Positions 23,128 to 33,791 of a DNA stretch of 64,000 nucleotides are shown in pieces. The notes beneath the pieces were generated by a model that saw only the letters and a list, made by a program, of their open reading frames with translations, did not search any database and was not told the DNA's origin. The translations under genes were made by a program, and so were the position numbers. The number at the start of each line of letters is the position of its first letter. Position 1 is the first letter of the stretch. The stretch spans positions 62,001 through 126,000 of the forward strand of contig VNKQ01000005.1 of assembly GCA_016508695.1 (NCBI GenBank), in the 5' to 3' direction. This DNA is from Hyphodiscus hymeniophilus (lineage: Eukaryota; Ascomycota; Leotiomycetes; Helotiales; Hyphodiscaceae).

Positions 23128-23738
23128 TCATCTGCCGCAGTAGAGGAGCGATAGCAAAAAGCATATAGCCATGATTCCAGGGGGTCCCAGCCCGTAGAGT
23201 ATCATCGACGACTCCAGGCACGTCCAGGGAGGTGAGCTTTCACACTTCGACACGTATTTGCCGCCGATATCCCAGGTAGAAAGAATCCCAATACCTCCCA
23301 GAGGTATGTCCTCATACTGTCGTAACGTATGGTACTGCAGAGCCTTTTCGTTGTCTCCTGCACAAACTTGTATCCAAAGCTCCATCGATTGTGTAGTTTT
23401 GTCCTCATATCGTATCGCAGCTACTGCATTGTCTACCGTGGGAGTTTCGTCGTAGATAGTGTCTCCGTCCCGTTGATAAGTCTTCAAAAGTCCAACAATA
23501 TGCGAAAAATAGCCTTGGACCTCGCGCTCAGTAAATAAATTGCTAGGCAGATAGGGTATTTCCGAGAGAAGTGCTCATCAATTGCTCTGTGTAATATGCC
23601 GACGAGGTATTGAGAAAACCCCTCTCGCGGACCTGCAAGGGAAGTGTGTAAAGATAGGCACCAGACCCTCCGGTTTTGAGGCCATGCATGATCAATAGAC
23701 AGATCAACAATCAATCGAGTAGTTCCCGTCATCCGCAT
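23128..23738 (-). CDS. Unidentified minus-strand gene or relic
   Basis: I do not recognise this family. A two-exon reading, 23738-23633 and 23573-23128 (in transcription order, intron 59 nt with GT..AG ends), gives about 183 residues. The second exon has strong coding character: SEIPYLPSNLFTEREVQGYF, then LLKTYQRDGDTIYDETPTVDN, WIQVCAGDNEKALQYHTL, DIPLGGIGILSTWDIGGKYV and a hydrophobic end, GIMAICFLLSLLYCGR. The first exon (CLSLHTSLA at its end) is less certain, and the true start may lie further upstream. The hydrophobic tail could be a membrane anchor. It may be a complete small gene or the 3' end of a decayed one, since the surroundings look eroded. Confidence 0.35.
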
Positions 23739-24280
23739 AGCAGACGGATTTGCCTTCGTCGCCGCGTGTATCGGTGTTCATTGCTTGTGTTGGAAGGCAG
23801 CTTGGTAAGGAATAACCTTCGAGATATTTGGAGGTAATGATGAGTGTCGCGGCAGGATGGAAGCCATCTTTTGACGCAGTTCCCATTTGGTTGTGACTTG
23901 TTTGGTGAGCTGCATGTGGTGTTCTCCTAGGGAAGCGCGAGTCGAGGTTCATCTTCTTCGCGAGATTTTGGCGTTTCCTCCCTCGTGCATCTACACCTAC
24001 TAGAGCACTGTGAAGAGCCAGCAACTGAACGACCAGTGGTCAACTTAGGTTTTATTGGTATATATTCCCCTGCTTTGGCGTTTTGTTGTTTAGTGTTTCC
24101 TATCCTAATCCGTTAATCTTTTCATTTCTATTATCCTATCCAACGTGCATTGCATGGCAAGGCTGTGTGTTCCTTGCGCCCCATTGCCTTGCTCTGTTGC
24201 CATTTTCACCGCTTCGTCGCTTTCACTGGTACCTCATTTCCTGCATCATATTCCCATCTCTATTAGACGCAGTTTACATC
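23739..24280. other. Intergenic, upstream of STAND-type gene
   Basis: 540 bases with no supported gene. A minus-strand open frame at 23704-24024 is basic and low in complexity, with no family resemblance. The CT-rich stretch 24080-24280 is the likely leader of the plus-strand gene. Confidence 0.5.
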
Positions 24281-26633
24281 ATGGCTGAAGCCATTGGTTT
24301 GGGTGCATCAGTGATTGCCTTCGTCGGCATCGCAGGTCAAGCCGTACAAGGCTGCCAATACATCCGGGATGTTCTCAACGACATTCAGGATGCACCAGAT
24401 GATCTCCGATCATTATGCTCAGAGATCAAACTCTTTGAGTTGAATCTTCAGGGTCTTCAACATGTTCTGCAGCACTTCGCAGATTCCGGCGTACCTATTG
24501 AGGCTGGAGGCCATGGTCTGGCAACGCGGTTGGCCCTCGAGTACAGCAAGGAGACGGTTGCGAAACTTTTCGAGTTTGTAACAAAGCTCAGTCAAGCTCG
24601 GGGTAGATGGCGTCGTTTTCGTTTCGCCCTAGGCAAAACCAGCTGCGGTAAAAATGTCGCTCGAATGGAAAGGGCGAAGAGTTACTTAGCTGTCGCGCAA
24701 GCCAATATTCTCCTGTAAGTAGTACCAGCAGGGTGTAATGCACTTCTAAATTACTACAGCTCGGTGGAACATCAGCAAGTCGTCAATACAAGAGCGACGC
24801 ACAACAGTCTTGGTGCGTTGACCTCATCTCTCGACACTTCTGCTGGTACAATCGCGACAATCCCTTCTCGATTTGACGAAGTTATTCTCACGACACAGCA
24901 TACATCAGAAGTTGCATCCCAGCTGAGAAACGATGTCTCCAAAAGACTTCACGACCTCTCCACTGGAATCAATGCCATCCTCACATCAAACTTCAGAGCA
25001 TTCAGTAGCATGATCTCGGAAACCAGAGCTAGAGTTGAGGAAGTCCATCATAGCGTCCAACAAACACAAGGAGCGGTGGAACATATGAGAACGACATCTG
25101 AAGGATTGGCATGGCTTCCTCTGGGCATGGCAGAAGCAGTCAAAATAACCCTTCGAGGCGTACTGGTGGAGTTTTACTATGAAAGAAAGAAATTGCTACA
25201 GACCGAAGAGGCGAAACAAAATGAGGAGGTTGCACGATCTACATTCCCTTCTCCATATAATCACAGAAGGAGAATACTCAGCCATTATACCCACTCCCGG
25301 AGGTATATTAGGGCAGTCGGTGTTATCACAGTAACATCAACGACCACCATCTTTCGGCAGCGGGTGGATAGTGAAGACGAAGGAACAGAATACCCCACTA
25401 CTTCGACAGTCACCCAAACCAACTTGCAGCTCAACCCCAGTCCCGGCCTTCTACGAATGGGAGTCTATGGGTCATTCGTGGAACAAGGGTTTGCGACGTT
25501 TAATCCTTCCCCCGAATTCAACCTCAAGACCTTCACCGTCATTGACACGGACTCGCCAATCGTGCAAGCATGTTGCCTAGGCAATCTTGCAGAAGTTCAG
25601 GGGCTGTTCGCGGCGAAGCAAGCTTCTCCTTTCGACCGCGTTTGGGGCGAACGGTCACTATTGGACTTGGTACTGCTTCAAGCGATATCTGCCGCCTCAA
25701 GTCAATCTGAAGCTTCAACTTTGCTTGTACGCATGACTCAATTGGTAGACGTTTACGACTATTTGGTGTCCCAGGGGCTAGATCCTGGAATTCCCAGATC
25801 AAACAAGGATCCATACGGCCCATCTCCCTTGTCTGCATTGGCTTTGCTGGCAATACGCATGAACGGTGTTGAGAAACATGGTCAATGTTCCATCAGATTG
25901 GCAAGAATAATTCTTAAGCACAGTATTCATGATCCTTTCGAAGACGCTGACTTCCGCCGGGTAGTTTGGCTGCGCGAAACGAGTGTTGCGGAGCAGCCGT
26001 TATTGGTTTTATTCCAAACACAAGAAGAATGGCCTGTCAAATTGCCAGATCTAGACACCACGGGAGACTCATACTGTGCCAGAATCAGCGACAGCTGCAA
26101 TATGAGAAGCTCTAGCAATCTCCAGGGCTTGTATACCATTCAGGGCTACTATACCATTCGATATGGACCTGAAGGTCAATTATGTGTCGTGTTTCCTACC
26201 ATTCGATACGGAACTGAAGTCAATACCTTGATGAGTTTCTCGCTTTTGATCCCTCAGCTACCATCGTTAAAGTATTGGAGGGTTGTTCTACTCTCCAGGA
26301 TAGGCTCCAAACACTGGTCGAGGTGATTTTCTTCCATGGACCGTGGAATCGGATTTTTGATATGCAAGAAATGATGCTAAACAGATACGAAGCTCAACTT
26401 TATGAATGCGTGAGAGCATGTATGGAAGCGGGCTTAGACATGCGGCAGCCAAACCTTGAGTTCCATGATATTCTACGCCATGCCAGAGATTGGGGAGTGG
26501 CCGCCAGCATGGTACCGATATTTCTTTCCTTGGGTGTGATTTGGACGTTTGCGAAGACCTGCTTGAGGCTGAGTTATACACTTCCTTGGCGTACCAGCTT
26601 CAATTCACACATACTCGTTTCGTAAGAAATTAG
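24281..26633 (+). pseudogene. Fungal STAND-type N-terminal-domain protein with degenerate ankyrin-like region, frameshifted
   Basis: It begins MAEAIGLGASVIAFVGIAGQ, the alpha-helical domain found at the N-terminus of many fungal NACHT/ankyrin (STAND) proteins and implicated in heterokaryon incompatibility or immunity-like signalling. Exon 1 is 24281-24714 and a 45-nt intron joins it to 24760 onward. The middle is helical (LRNDVSKRLHDLSTGINAIL), followed by a linker and a segment with PIVQACCLGNLAEVQGLF that looks like a decayed ankyrin repeat. Near 26200 the frame shifts: the original frame stops at 26326, but LDEFLAFDPSATIVKVLEG and what follows are in the next frame. A second slip near 26535-26541 would restore GVDLDVCEDLLEAE and an end at 26633. 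There is no NACHT or NB-ARC motif. I read it as a pseudogene, though an unrecognised intron could explain the first shift. Confidence 0.65.
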
Positions 26634-27155
26634 GCTTCATCCCCCGCTGCCATCAAGAGCTACACTATGTCGCCAGCCCTCCGATATAATCATAGGTGAC
26701 AAATCACCCAACAGGATCTCCCTCTGTCGTCAAACCTGAGCAGTGGCCGTTCTCATCTAATCCGAGTAGGAATATCCTATGGGAGTCACATACGTTTCCC
26801 TCCTTATTACCATAAGAGATATTAGCTGGGCAAGTGCTGATATCGGAAACAGAATGTCAGTCCTGGAAGGAGAAGAGCAGGGCTTCACTAGTTAATGTGT
26901 AGGCAATGCCTCTACCGACGGAGATTGAGGAGATGGATATAGTGGATTCGAAAGCGATTGTTAAGTATTGGGTATCAATTACTCTCGAATATTCCCAGAT
27001 CGACGATACGGATTTCTAGATGCTGGCTTCTACAAAGGAAGGAACGAAGAATATGGGTATCTTGCAGCATGGGATTTTGCTACTCAAGCTAACTAAACAT
27101 GCAACAAAATGTCCAAATGTCTCGAATCCCTTTCCGGTTCAATCAAGAAAACTTC
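26634..27155. other. Intergenic, 3' flanks of convergent genes
   Basis: About 520 bases between the frameshifted gene and the DPM1 stop codon. No gene, repeat or RNA feature was recognised. Confidence 0.5.
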
Positions 27156-27982
27156 CTATACCCTCATCCATAAGCTCAGAACCCCCGTTGCATACTCCGC
27201 GATCTCTGATGACCCAAGCTTTGACTCCCCGTATAAACGGTCAACAAAGCTGATGGGCACCTCGGCAACAGAGTACCCCATCGACTTCGCAAGCACCATG
27301 AGTTCCATCTGGAACACATACCCCTTGCTTTGCACCTTCGTGATAACCTTTTCCAAAACGTCCCTCTTGTACAATCTGAAGCTGCCAGTGAGGTCACTCA
27401 CACCTGGACGGAGTACGGTATCCGCGAAGATGTTTGCGCCTTTCGAGACAAGCTTCCTCTTGAGATCCCAGCCGTAGACGCCTCCATCCCTCGAATATCT
27501 CGTCCCGGTAACAATGTCATAGTCTTTCGTCGATTGAAGTCGAATCATGTCGGGTATGAACTTGGGATGATGGCTGAAATCGGCATCCATGATGATCACA
27601 AAGTTCCCTGTAGCGAATTGGACTGAGAGCAAGAGGTTAGATTAATGCATAATAGCTTTCGCATGGGAGCTTTCTTACGACCGTGAACGTATGCCGTGCC
27701 CAGTCCAAGCTTCCCCGCGCGCTGTTTGAGGACGATCCGGTTGGGAAATGCCTTCTGCAGTTGTCTTGCAATCTCAGCGGTGTTGTCTGGACTAGCATCA
27801 TCGACAATGATGATTTCGTAATCTAAACCACTATATTTTGTTAGAAGTTAAGTTAGATGGTGGACAGATTTCATATTATACTTCTTTGTGAAGTTGTCAT
27901 TGAGCAGCCAGACAATGATGGGCAGGTTCTTCCTCTCGTTGTAGGTCGGCAGTATGACGGAATACTTGTTTCTGGGAGCCAT
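27156..27982 (-). CDS. DPM1: Dolichol-phosphate mannosyltransferase catalytic subunit
   Basis: A GT2 enzyme that makes dolichol-P-mannose from GDP-mannose and dolichol phosphate at the ER, the mannose donor for N-glycans, O-mannosylation and GPI anchors. Exons in transcription order: 27982-27882, 27830-27679 and 27622-27156, giving 239 residues. Seen: MAPRNKYSVILPTYNERKNL, the nucleotide-sugar-binding IIIVDDASPDNT, the catalytic DADFSHHPKFIPDM and VTGTRYSRDGGVYGW. The introns (51 and 56 nt) restore phase. No C-terminal transmembrane helix is present, so this is the soluble human/S. pombe form, which by family knowledge needs DPM2 and DPM3 partners, unlike S. cerevisiae Dpm1. It diverges from UTP18 across a 486-bp shared promoter. 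Confidence 0.96.
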
Positions 27983-28468
27983 TGGTGTTGGTTGCTATCA
28001 AATGAAGTTGTTGTCTGCGAGGAACTGAAGCCGAGACAGTAGCAATCCTACTGGAGGACGCGCCTAGGACAGACGCGCCGAGACTGCGGCAAACACCCTG
28101 TTCGCATGTCACATGATATAATGCTAGGAGAGTAAAGTGTTTAGTCTGCCTGAGGCAGCATTCACTCAGTGAATGGAAGCATCCATAGAGCGCTATGATA
28201 AGAAATTGAAGGGCAGATTACATTCAGAGTTACAGCCTTCTGCTACGCTTCAAGTCTAAAAGCGCACCCTCGTAGCAGCTCATCATTGAATGGTGCTTTG
28301 TTCAAGAACTGATATGACCTCCTGCTTAGTCTTATAGCTCTGGCGAGGCTTTGTGTGGAAGGTAAGGCTGAAGCGCACAGACCATGTCCAAAATATCCCT
28401 GCAAAGAAAATCTCGAGAGGATCTCGGAAAAGTCCTCCCATATATGCCCACTCCACAAACACACCACA
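27983..28468. promoter_or_regulatory. Shared divergent promoter DPM1/UTP18
   Basis: The 486 bases between the two start codons must hold both promoters and leaders. I see no other gene. No specific factor site is claimed. Confidence 0.55.
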
Positions 28469-30286
28469 ATGCCTAGACAGAGATCTAAAAAACTCTCCAG
28501 TAGTCGGACGACAGAAGTAAATTCCGCTCCGGAGCTTCACTACAGCGAAGATGGAGAAGGAAACGATAATGAGAGCCTTGGGATGCTCGAGAAGGACTCG
28601 GATGAGGAGGAATTGGATCGGCTGGTGCTAGGAGATGATGCCGGATTTATGGCGCAATTGGGTGCTGAGATGGATATCGACAGCCAGGAGTCCGAGGCAG
28701 GTGAGGGTTCTGTAGAGGGGAGTCATAAAGAAGAGGATGGGCTTGAAGCTGTTGACGACGCTGATGTAGAGCTCCTACCCTTCTTTTCAGCGGACTAAAT
28801 TGACCCTCGATAGCTGTTCTTCCTCGACTCGGGGCCATCTGCAGTTCCCAAAAATACATTGATACAGTACCCAGGCTCGGAGGAGGGAGGGAAAGGAGAT
28901 GCGCCAGCTTGGGAAGATAGTGACGATGATCGATTGGCGATATCACTTGCAGGAAACTCCCGGTTACGAAAGCTTCGAGTGAATGAGGCAGAAGATGTAA
29001 TCAGTGGCAGAGAATACACGAGGCGATTGCGGAGGCAATTCGAAGTGTTGAACCCCGTACCGGAATGGGCACAATCATCCAGGCCCACGAAACGACGTCG
29101 CAGATCTTCCGCAGGCTCAGATTCCTCCATTTTCTCTAACGAAATGGACGTTGACGAGGATGATCTCTCAGCCCTACCGCTCGCGCGGTTGTTACAAGAT
29201 GCCAGCTCCCTCGCGCGTTCAGCGCCTTTGCCAGGTAAACGTCCAAAACTCCGCCCAGAAGTCCTCGACATACAGCGAACGCGCGAGATCCCTCTCACCC
29301 AACCCTTCGCCATCACATCCCTCTCCTTCCATCCCGAATACCCAGTCCTGCTCTCGTCCGGTCCAGCCTCCACGCTGTATTTGCATCACATCCAACCAAC
29401 TGCACACCCTACACCGAACCCTCTCCTCACATCCGTTCACGTCAAAAATACGCCCATCGCCACATCAGCCTTTTTACAACCACAGGGTGATAAGATTTTC
29501 TTCGCCGGTCGCAGAAGGTACTTTCATATATGGGACCTACCTTCGGGCAACATACAGAAAGTCACGCGGGTGTACGGACAGAAGGACGAGCAGCGCTCCA
29601 TGGAACGATTCAGACTGAGTCCATGCGGACGATATATGGGACTAGTAGGCTCGAGCAAGAAAGGAGGTGGAATCGTCAATGTTCTAGATGCTACGACATC
29701 CCAGTGGATTGCATCGGCGCGGATAGAAGGCAAGAACGGCGTGGCAGATTTTGCGTGGTGGAGCGACGGAGAGGGTTTCACAGTTGTGGGAAAGGGTGGA
29801 GAGGTGGGAGAATGGAGTGTCGAGAATCGCTCATTCCTTGCAAGGTGGATTGATGACGGGAGCATTGGCGCCACAGTGGTCGCTTTAGGGGGAAACAACG
29901 GCCCCGTGTCGTTGGGCGGAGATCGATGGGTTGTCATTGGATCTCAGAGTGGGGTTGTGAATATTTACGATCGTCGCTCTTTCATGTCAGGCAGCGAAGT
30001 CAAGATCATGGAGAGACCAGAACCAAAGAGGAGGTTTGACCAACTTACAACTCCAACGAGTCATTTGGAGATTAGTCCTGACGGACAATTGCTGGCCCTG
30101 AGTAGCAGATGGAAGAAGGACGCATTGAGGCTGGTACACTTGCCTAGTTGTACGGTGTATAGGAACTGGCCGACGAGCTCAACGCCGTTGGGTCGGATTA
30201 CAGCTGTTGCATTTGGTAGTGGGAGTAATATGTTAGCTGTTGGCAATGAAGCAGGGAAGATTCGCCTGTGGGATATTAGAAGTTAG
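28469..30286 (+). CDS. UTP18: U3 small nucleolar RNA-associated protein 18 (WD-repeat, SSU processome)
   Basis: A component of the UTP-B module of the small-subunit processome, needed for 18S rRNA maturation in the nucleolus. Two exons, 28469-28765 and 28814-30286, give 589 residues (yeast Utp18 is about 594). The N-terminal 100 residues are acidic and disordered (DSDEEELDRLVLGDDAGF). The junction yields LFFLDSGPSAV, a family-like segment. LPLARLLQDASSLARS follows, then beta-propeller repeats with TSLSFHPEYPVLLSS, HIWDLPSGNIQKV, SGVVNIYDRRS, HLEISPDGQLLALSS and a final NEAGKIRLWDIRS. The intron has a weaker GTAGAG donor but a clear TAG acceptor; without it the frame stops at 28798. Confidence 0.93.
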
Positions 30287-30616
30287 TTGGGTATCGAAGG
30301 AACAGTCGACGCAATGATACCGCTGCCTTCGTAGCCCCCGAGTCTTGTCCTCCACACTATTGCCGACTCTGAATGAATCATTAATGATCACACGTTATGC
30401 CTCTCTTCTCGCATCTCATGGCTGCAAACTTCTGGCCGAGACAAGGCTCTTTTCCTTGTTCTTATAACGAACTCCGAATTCCGAATGCCGATTGAAGTTA
30501 CAAAACTTCTGTTCTTATTCTAATCAGCTTCGACCTCGGCGTGAGTCACAGTATGCAGTAACCATACTGTAAAGTTGACATGCCTTGGCAATCCCTTGCA
30601 ACAGTACTTCCGCGAA
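30287..30616. other. Short intergenic, UTP18 terminator and hydrolase promoter
   Basis: 330 bases between two plus-strand genes. No additional feature was seen. The open frame of the next gene extends a little upstream (to 30575), but only through a TTG codon. Confidence 0.5.
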
Positions 30617-31642
30617 ATGCCTGAAATACAGTACTTTGAGTATACCATCACACTGTCACCGCAATCGAAACCAGGCGGACTCAAATTCCCCGCGAGACTT
30701 GCGTACTGGACTCTCGGTAACCCATCAAACCGCGCCGTTTTATTGCCGACTTGCTTCAATGGAACCCTCCAAGATACATTGCCATTCGTATACTCGGAAG
30801 GGGCTACAACGGGCCCAGTCCTGCCCCCATCCGAGTACTTCATAATCATCACCGCCCTTCTCGGAGGCGGAGAGTCCTCGTCACCAAGCAATACCTCTGC
30901 CCCTCATGACGGTCCCAACTTCCCCAAGACCACATATGAAGACAACATCCGGCTTCAACATGCTGTATGCCAGAGTCTAGGCGTTGAGAAGCTGTTCGCC
31001 TATATCGGCTTCAGTATGGGCGGACAGCAAGCGTATCACATGAGCACCCTGTACCCGGACTTCGTGAAGAATATGGTGTGCTTGGCTAGTAGTGCGAGGA
31101 CGAGCTGGCACAACTGGAACGTGTTGGAAGGCTTGAGACACGTACTCACGTGCTCGTCGGACTTTCAGGACGGCAAGTACGAAGAGCCGCCGATTGTGGG
31201 ATTGAAAGCGTTTGATCGGGTGTTCTCCTCTTGGGCTCTGTCCCCGGCTTGGTTCAATCAAAGACTCTGGGAACAGCTTGGTTTCAAGTCTCTGGAGGGG
31301 TACTTGGATGAGTACTGGGCTGGGTCGGGCGATGCAAATGATCTGCTGTTGATGCTCTGGACGTGGCAGCATGGAAATATCACTCTGTATTATCCCGAGG
31401 ACACTGGTGATCTCGTAAAGACGCTGGGGAGAATCAATGCGAGGTGTCTTATTGTTCCATCGAGGACGGACCAATTCTTCCACCCTGAGGACAGTGAGGA
31501 AGAGGTGAAGCAGCTTCGGGATGGCGAGCTTCGATGCATTGAATCCGTATATGGTCACCTGGCTTGTGGCGGAGATGGAGCGAAGGCGGACACCGATCTC
31601 ATTGTGGATGAGATTCGGCAATTTTTGTTCGGCGGTTCGTGA
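30617..31642 (+). CDS. MetX-like alpha/beta hydrolase (homoserine O-acetyltransferase family)
   Basis: A single exon of 341 residues starting at ATG 30617 (MPEIQYFEYTITLSPQ). The alpha/beta-hydrolase triad is visible: nucleophile S133 in GFSMGGQQAYH, D285 in PSRTDQFFHPED and H314 in YGHLACGG. The oxyanion-side block NRAVLLPTCFNGT and the PPSEYFIIITALLGGGESSS segment match the MetX-type fold, with an internal lid domain at about 170-250 (SWALSPAWFNQRLWEQLGF). True fungal Met2 proteins are longer, near 480 residues. This shorter protein is one of the many MetX-like paralogs of filamentous fungi whose acyl donor and acceptor are unknown, so I would not call it methionine biosynthesis. Confidence 0.87.
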   Translation: MPEIQYFEYTITLSPQSKPGGLKFPARLAYWTLGNPSNRAVLLPTCFNGTLQDTLPFVYSEGATTGPVLPPSEYFIIITALLGGGESSSPSNTSAPHDGPNFPKTTYEDNIRLQHAVCQSLGVEKLFAYIGFSMGGQQAYHMSTLYPDFVKNMVCLASSARTSWHNWNVLEGLRHVLTCSSDFQDGKYEEPPIVGLKAFDRVFSSWALSPAWFNQRLWEQLGFKSLEGYLDEYWAGSGDANDLLLMLWTWQHGNITLYYPEDTGDLVKTLGRINARCLIVPSRTDQFFHPEDSEEEVKQLRDGELRCIESVYGHLACGGDGAKADTDLIVDEIRQFLFGGS

Positions 31643-32420
31643 TGGAGGATGAACCTGCTGCCTCAAAGGCCAATATGCATATCGAGATTTGAAATCGTCA
31701 ACCGGCTTCGTCATGGAGCTCATGCCCGGCTTTACTTACTTATACAAGTTCAAAATCAATAGGATATAATACCAAAGTAAAAGTAGATAAAATTCTTGTG
31801 ATCCACCAAACACAAACGGCAAAATACGATTTCCGTATGTGTGGAGTAAAGGGTATATCTACACAGCAACAATTTCTCTTCGCGGTTGGCGTTGGTATAC
31901 ATCTGAACTTCTTTGGACGTACTTAACCTTATTTGAGCCCCGTCGTCCACAACATGATTTTCGAGACTGAAGTTCTGAATACAAGCACGCTGTTCGGGCT
32001 CATGATCACAGCGTCTTGTCATGGAAAAATGCCGCCTTTCTTAAAGACTAAAGGCCATATTCACCTTGGAACTTTTCTAACTGTTAAAGGAGGGACTTGA
32101 GGCTTTCTAGATGTCGTTGGATGGGCTCTGACTCTGTCTTTGACACAGTTGGAGCTCCACATATATGTGCTACATAGAGCGCCGAGACTAGTATGCCTAC
32201 GAACGAGAACTTCAGAGTTACAGGCAATCTCCTGGTTTTGTATTTAAACTAACTCTCGGCCTCTTAGTCTGAGTTGACACTACCAAGTTAGAGTTTATTC
32301 GGGTGTTCAGAATCGTAATGACATACTCTCTTGACTTTACCAAAGAGACACTCCAAGAAATAAGCTTCTTACAATGGCAGGATAAATGACTAGATATTAC
32401 AATAAGCTTGACTGGGTAAT
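31643..32420. other. Intergenic, 3' flanks of convergent genes
   Basis: 778 bases with moderately AT-rich sequence. No gene, repeat or RNA feature is supported. Confidence 0.5.
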
Positions 32421-32985
32421 CTAGCAGTCGTAGTAAGTAGCACCCTCCGTGCAGTGCCCGCACCACCCACAATCCTTATCGCATAGCGCCCAGTCCTGCT
32501 CTTCCTGCAAGTCCATCATTTGCCCCGTATTGGGATTATACATCGAGCTCGACTGACTACCTTGACTTGCTTTCGGCGAGGTTCCCTTTTTGGTCTTCTT
32601 CTTCTTCGGCTTCGATCCCGCGACAATGAACGGCTTCTTTTCTCCAGCCATATTCTGTCCAAAAGTTTGTAAATCGAAACTCCGGGCCAAAGAAGTCGTC
32701 GGCTCTCCGCCTATGAATGGGATGAACTTGGCACATTTAGCAGAGCTCTTTACTCATTCAGCCAGCACGTCTTACCCCATGATCGGCTTCCTGGTCTTGT
32801 AGTGACAGTCTTTGCACTAGCTGGTCAATACTGAGTATCTGTTCCGGTGCTTTGGGTGGAGCAACGTGGTTTAGGGAATCACGTTGATGTTGGAGCATTG
32901 CGTCGTTGGTCATAAAGCGTTTACTGCATGTGCATAGCACAGGCTTCGGCGCCATGGCTTTGGTTTTCTCTTGAGTGATAGGCAT
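32421..32985 (-). CDS. Small CxC zinc-finger protein with Cys-rich C-terminus
   Basis: Function unknown. A two-exon model (32985-32769 and 32710-32421 in transcription order) gives 168 residues. A second in-frame ATG at 32955 (MAPKPVLCTC) would give 158 and is the more family-like start. Near the N-terminus is a C2H2-type finger with a single residue between the cysteines: CTCSKRFMTNDAMLQHQRDS followed by LNH. The middle is Lys-rich (KPKKKKTKKG) and could be a nuclear or nucleolar targeting signal. The end is Cys-rich with WALCDKDCGWCGHCTEG and a final YYDC. The donor is GTGCTG at 32768, chosen because it alone joins both coding frames (HGVRRGEPTTSLARS). The domain arrangement suggests a nucleic-acid or metal-binding protein; this is inference. 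Confidence 0.65.
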
Positions 32986-33791
32986 ACTGCTGGTGCTTTT
33001 ATAGACGGTGTTTAAGACAATGGAAGGGAGGAGGAGAGTACGGTTTTGAGGGAAAGTGTTGCGTGCAACCTCAGCTGATATCGCCCATTCCGTCGACTCG
33101 CAGTCGCTCAATTCGTCCCTCTTGACCGCCAGCCTTGTGTCTGGATTTACGGTCCCCAACACCTGCATGTATACGTGGCCCAATCACACTTTGCATTCCT
33201 GCTGCCTGCAAGCGACAAAGCAGAAGCTCACTTAGTCGAGTTACACAGTGCCAGCTTCGGCACCATCCCCGTCTCTTCGTAGCCTGAATAGCTTCCATGT
33301 GCAGCGCTGGACTCTTCCAAAATTTTCCCTTCCATTTGTACTTATCAACCTGCAATGAAATTTTAAGATTGGCAGGAGCACTGAGACATGAAGACTCTCC
33401 AGGAACAACTATGTTGGGATTGCGGGAGGGCCATCTGTTCCAGGAATTAAGTCGGCAGAATTCATTTCCTAGCTTTTAAGAACGAGTCGAATTGAGTATT
33501 CGTTGCGGTTCTTTCGTGTTCTGAAACAGTAGCTATTGGGTACGGTGAACAGCTTCGATGTATAGCTTCATTGACTTGGAGCGGATTACAGCAGCCGTGT
33601 GAGAAATCCACAATTGGCGAAATGTTTAGAACTATGTTCTGACAAAGCTGGAACATCGAACGAAATATCTGATAAAAGAGCTACTAAATTGCAGGCATAA
33701 GAGGCTTAACTTTAAATCAACGGAAGTAGTATCAGATTTCTAATTTCTAGTCTCTGAAAGCAAGCCCATTTACATCCTATCAGAAGATATG
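32986..33791. other. Intergenic
   Basis: About 800 bases between two minus-strand genes: promoter of the zinc-finger gene and 3' flank of the F-box-like gene. The coding-like frame continues open upstream of 32985 to about 33183, but without family support. Confidence 0.5.

Noticed and set aside
30520..31723. Antisense open frames over the MetX-like hydrolase
   Set aside because: The sense frame has a full catalytic triad; the antisense frames show no motif.
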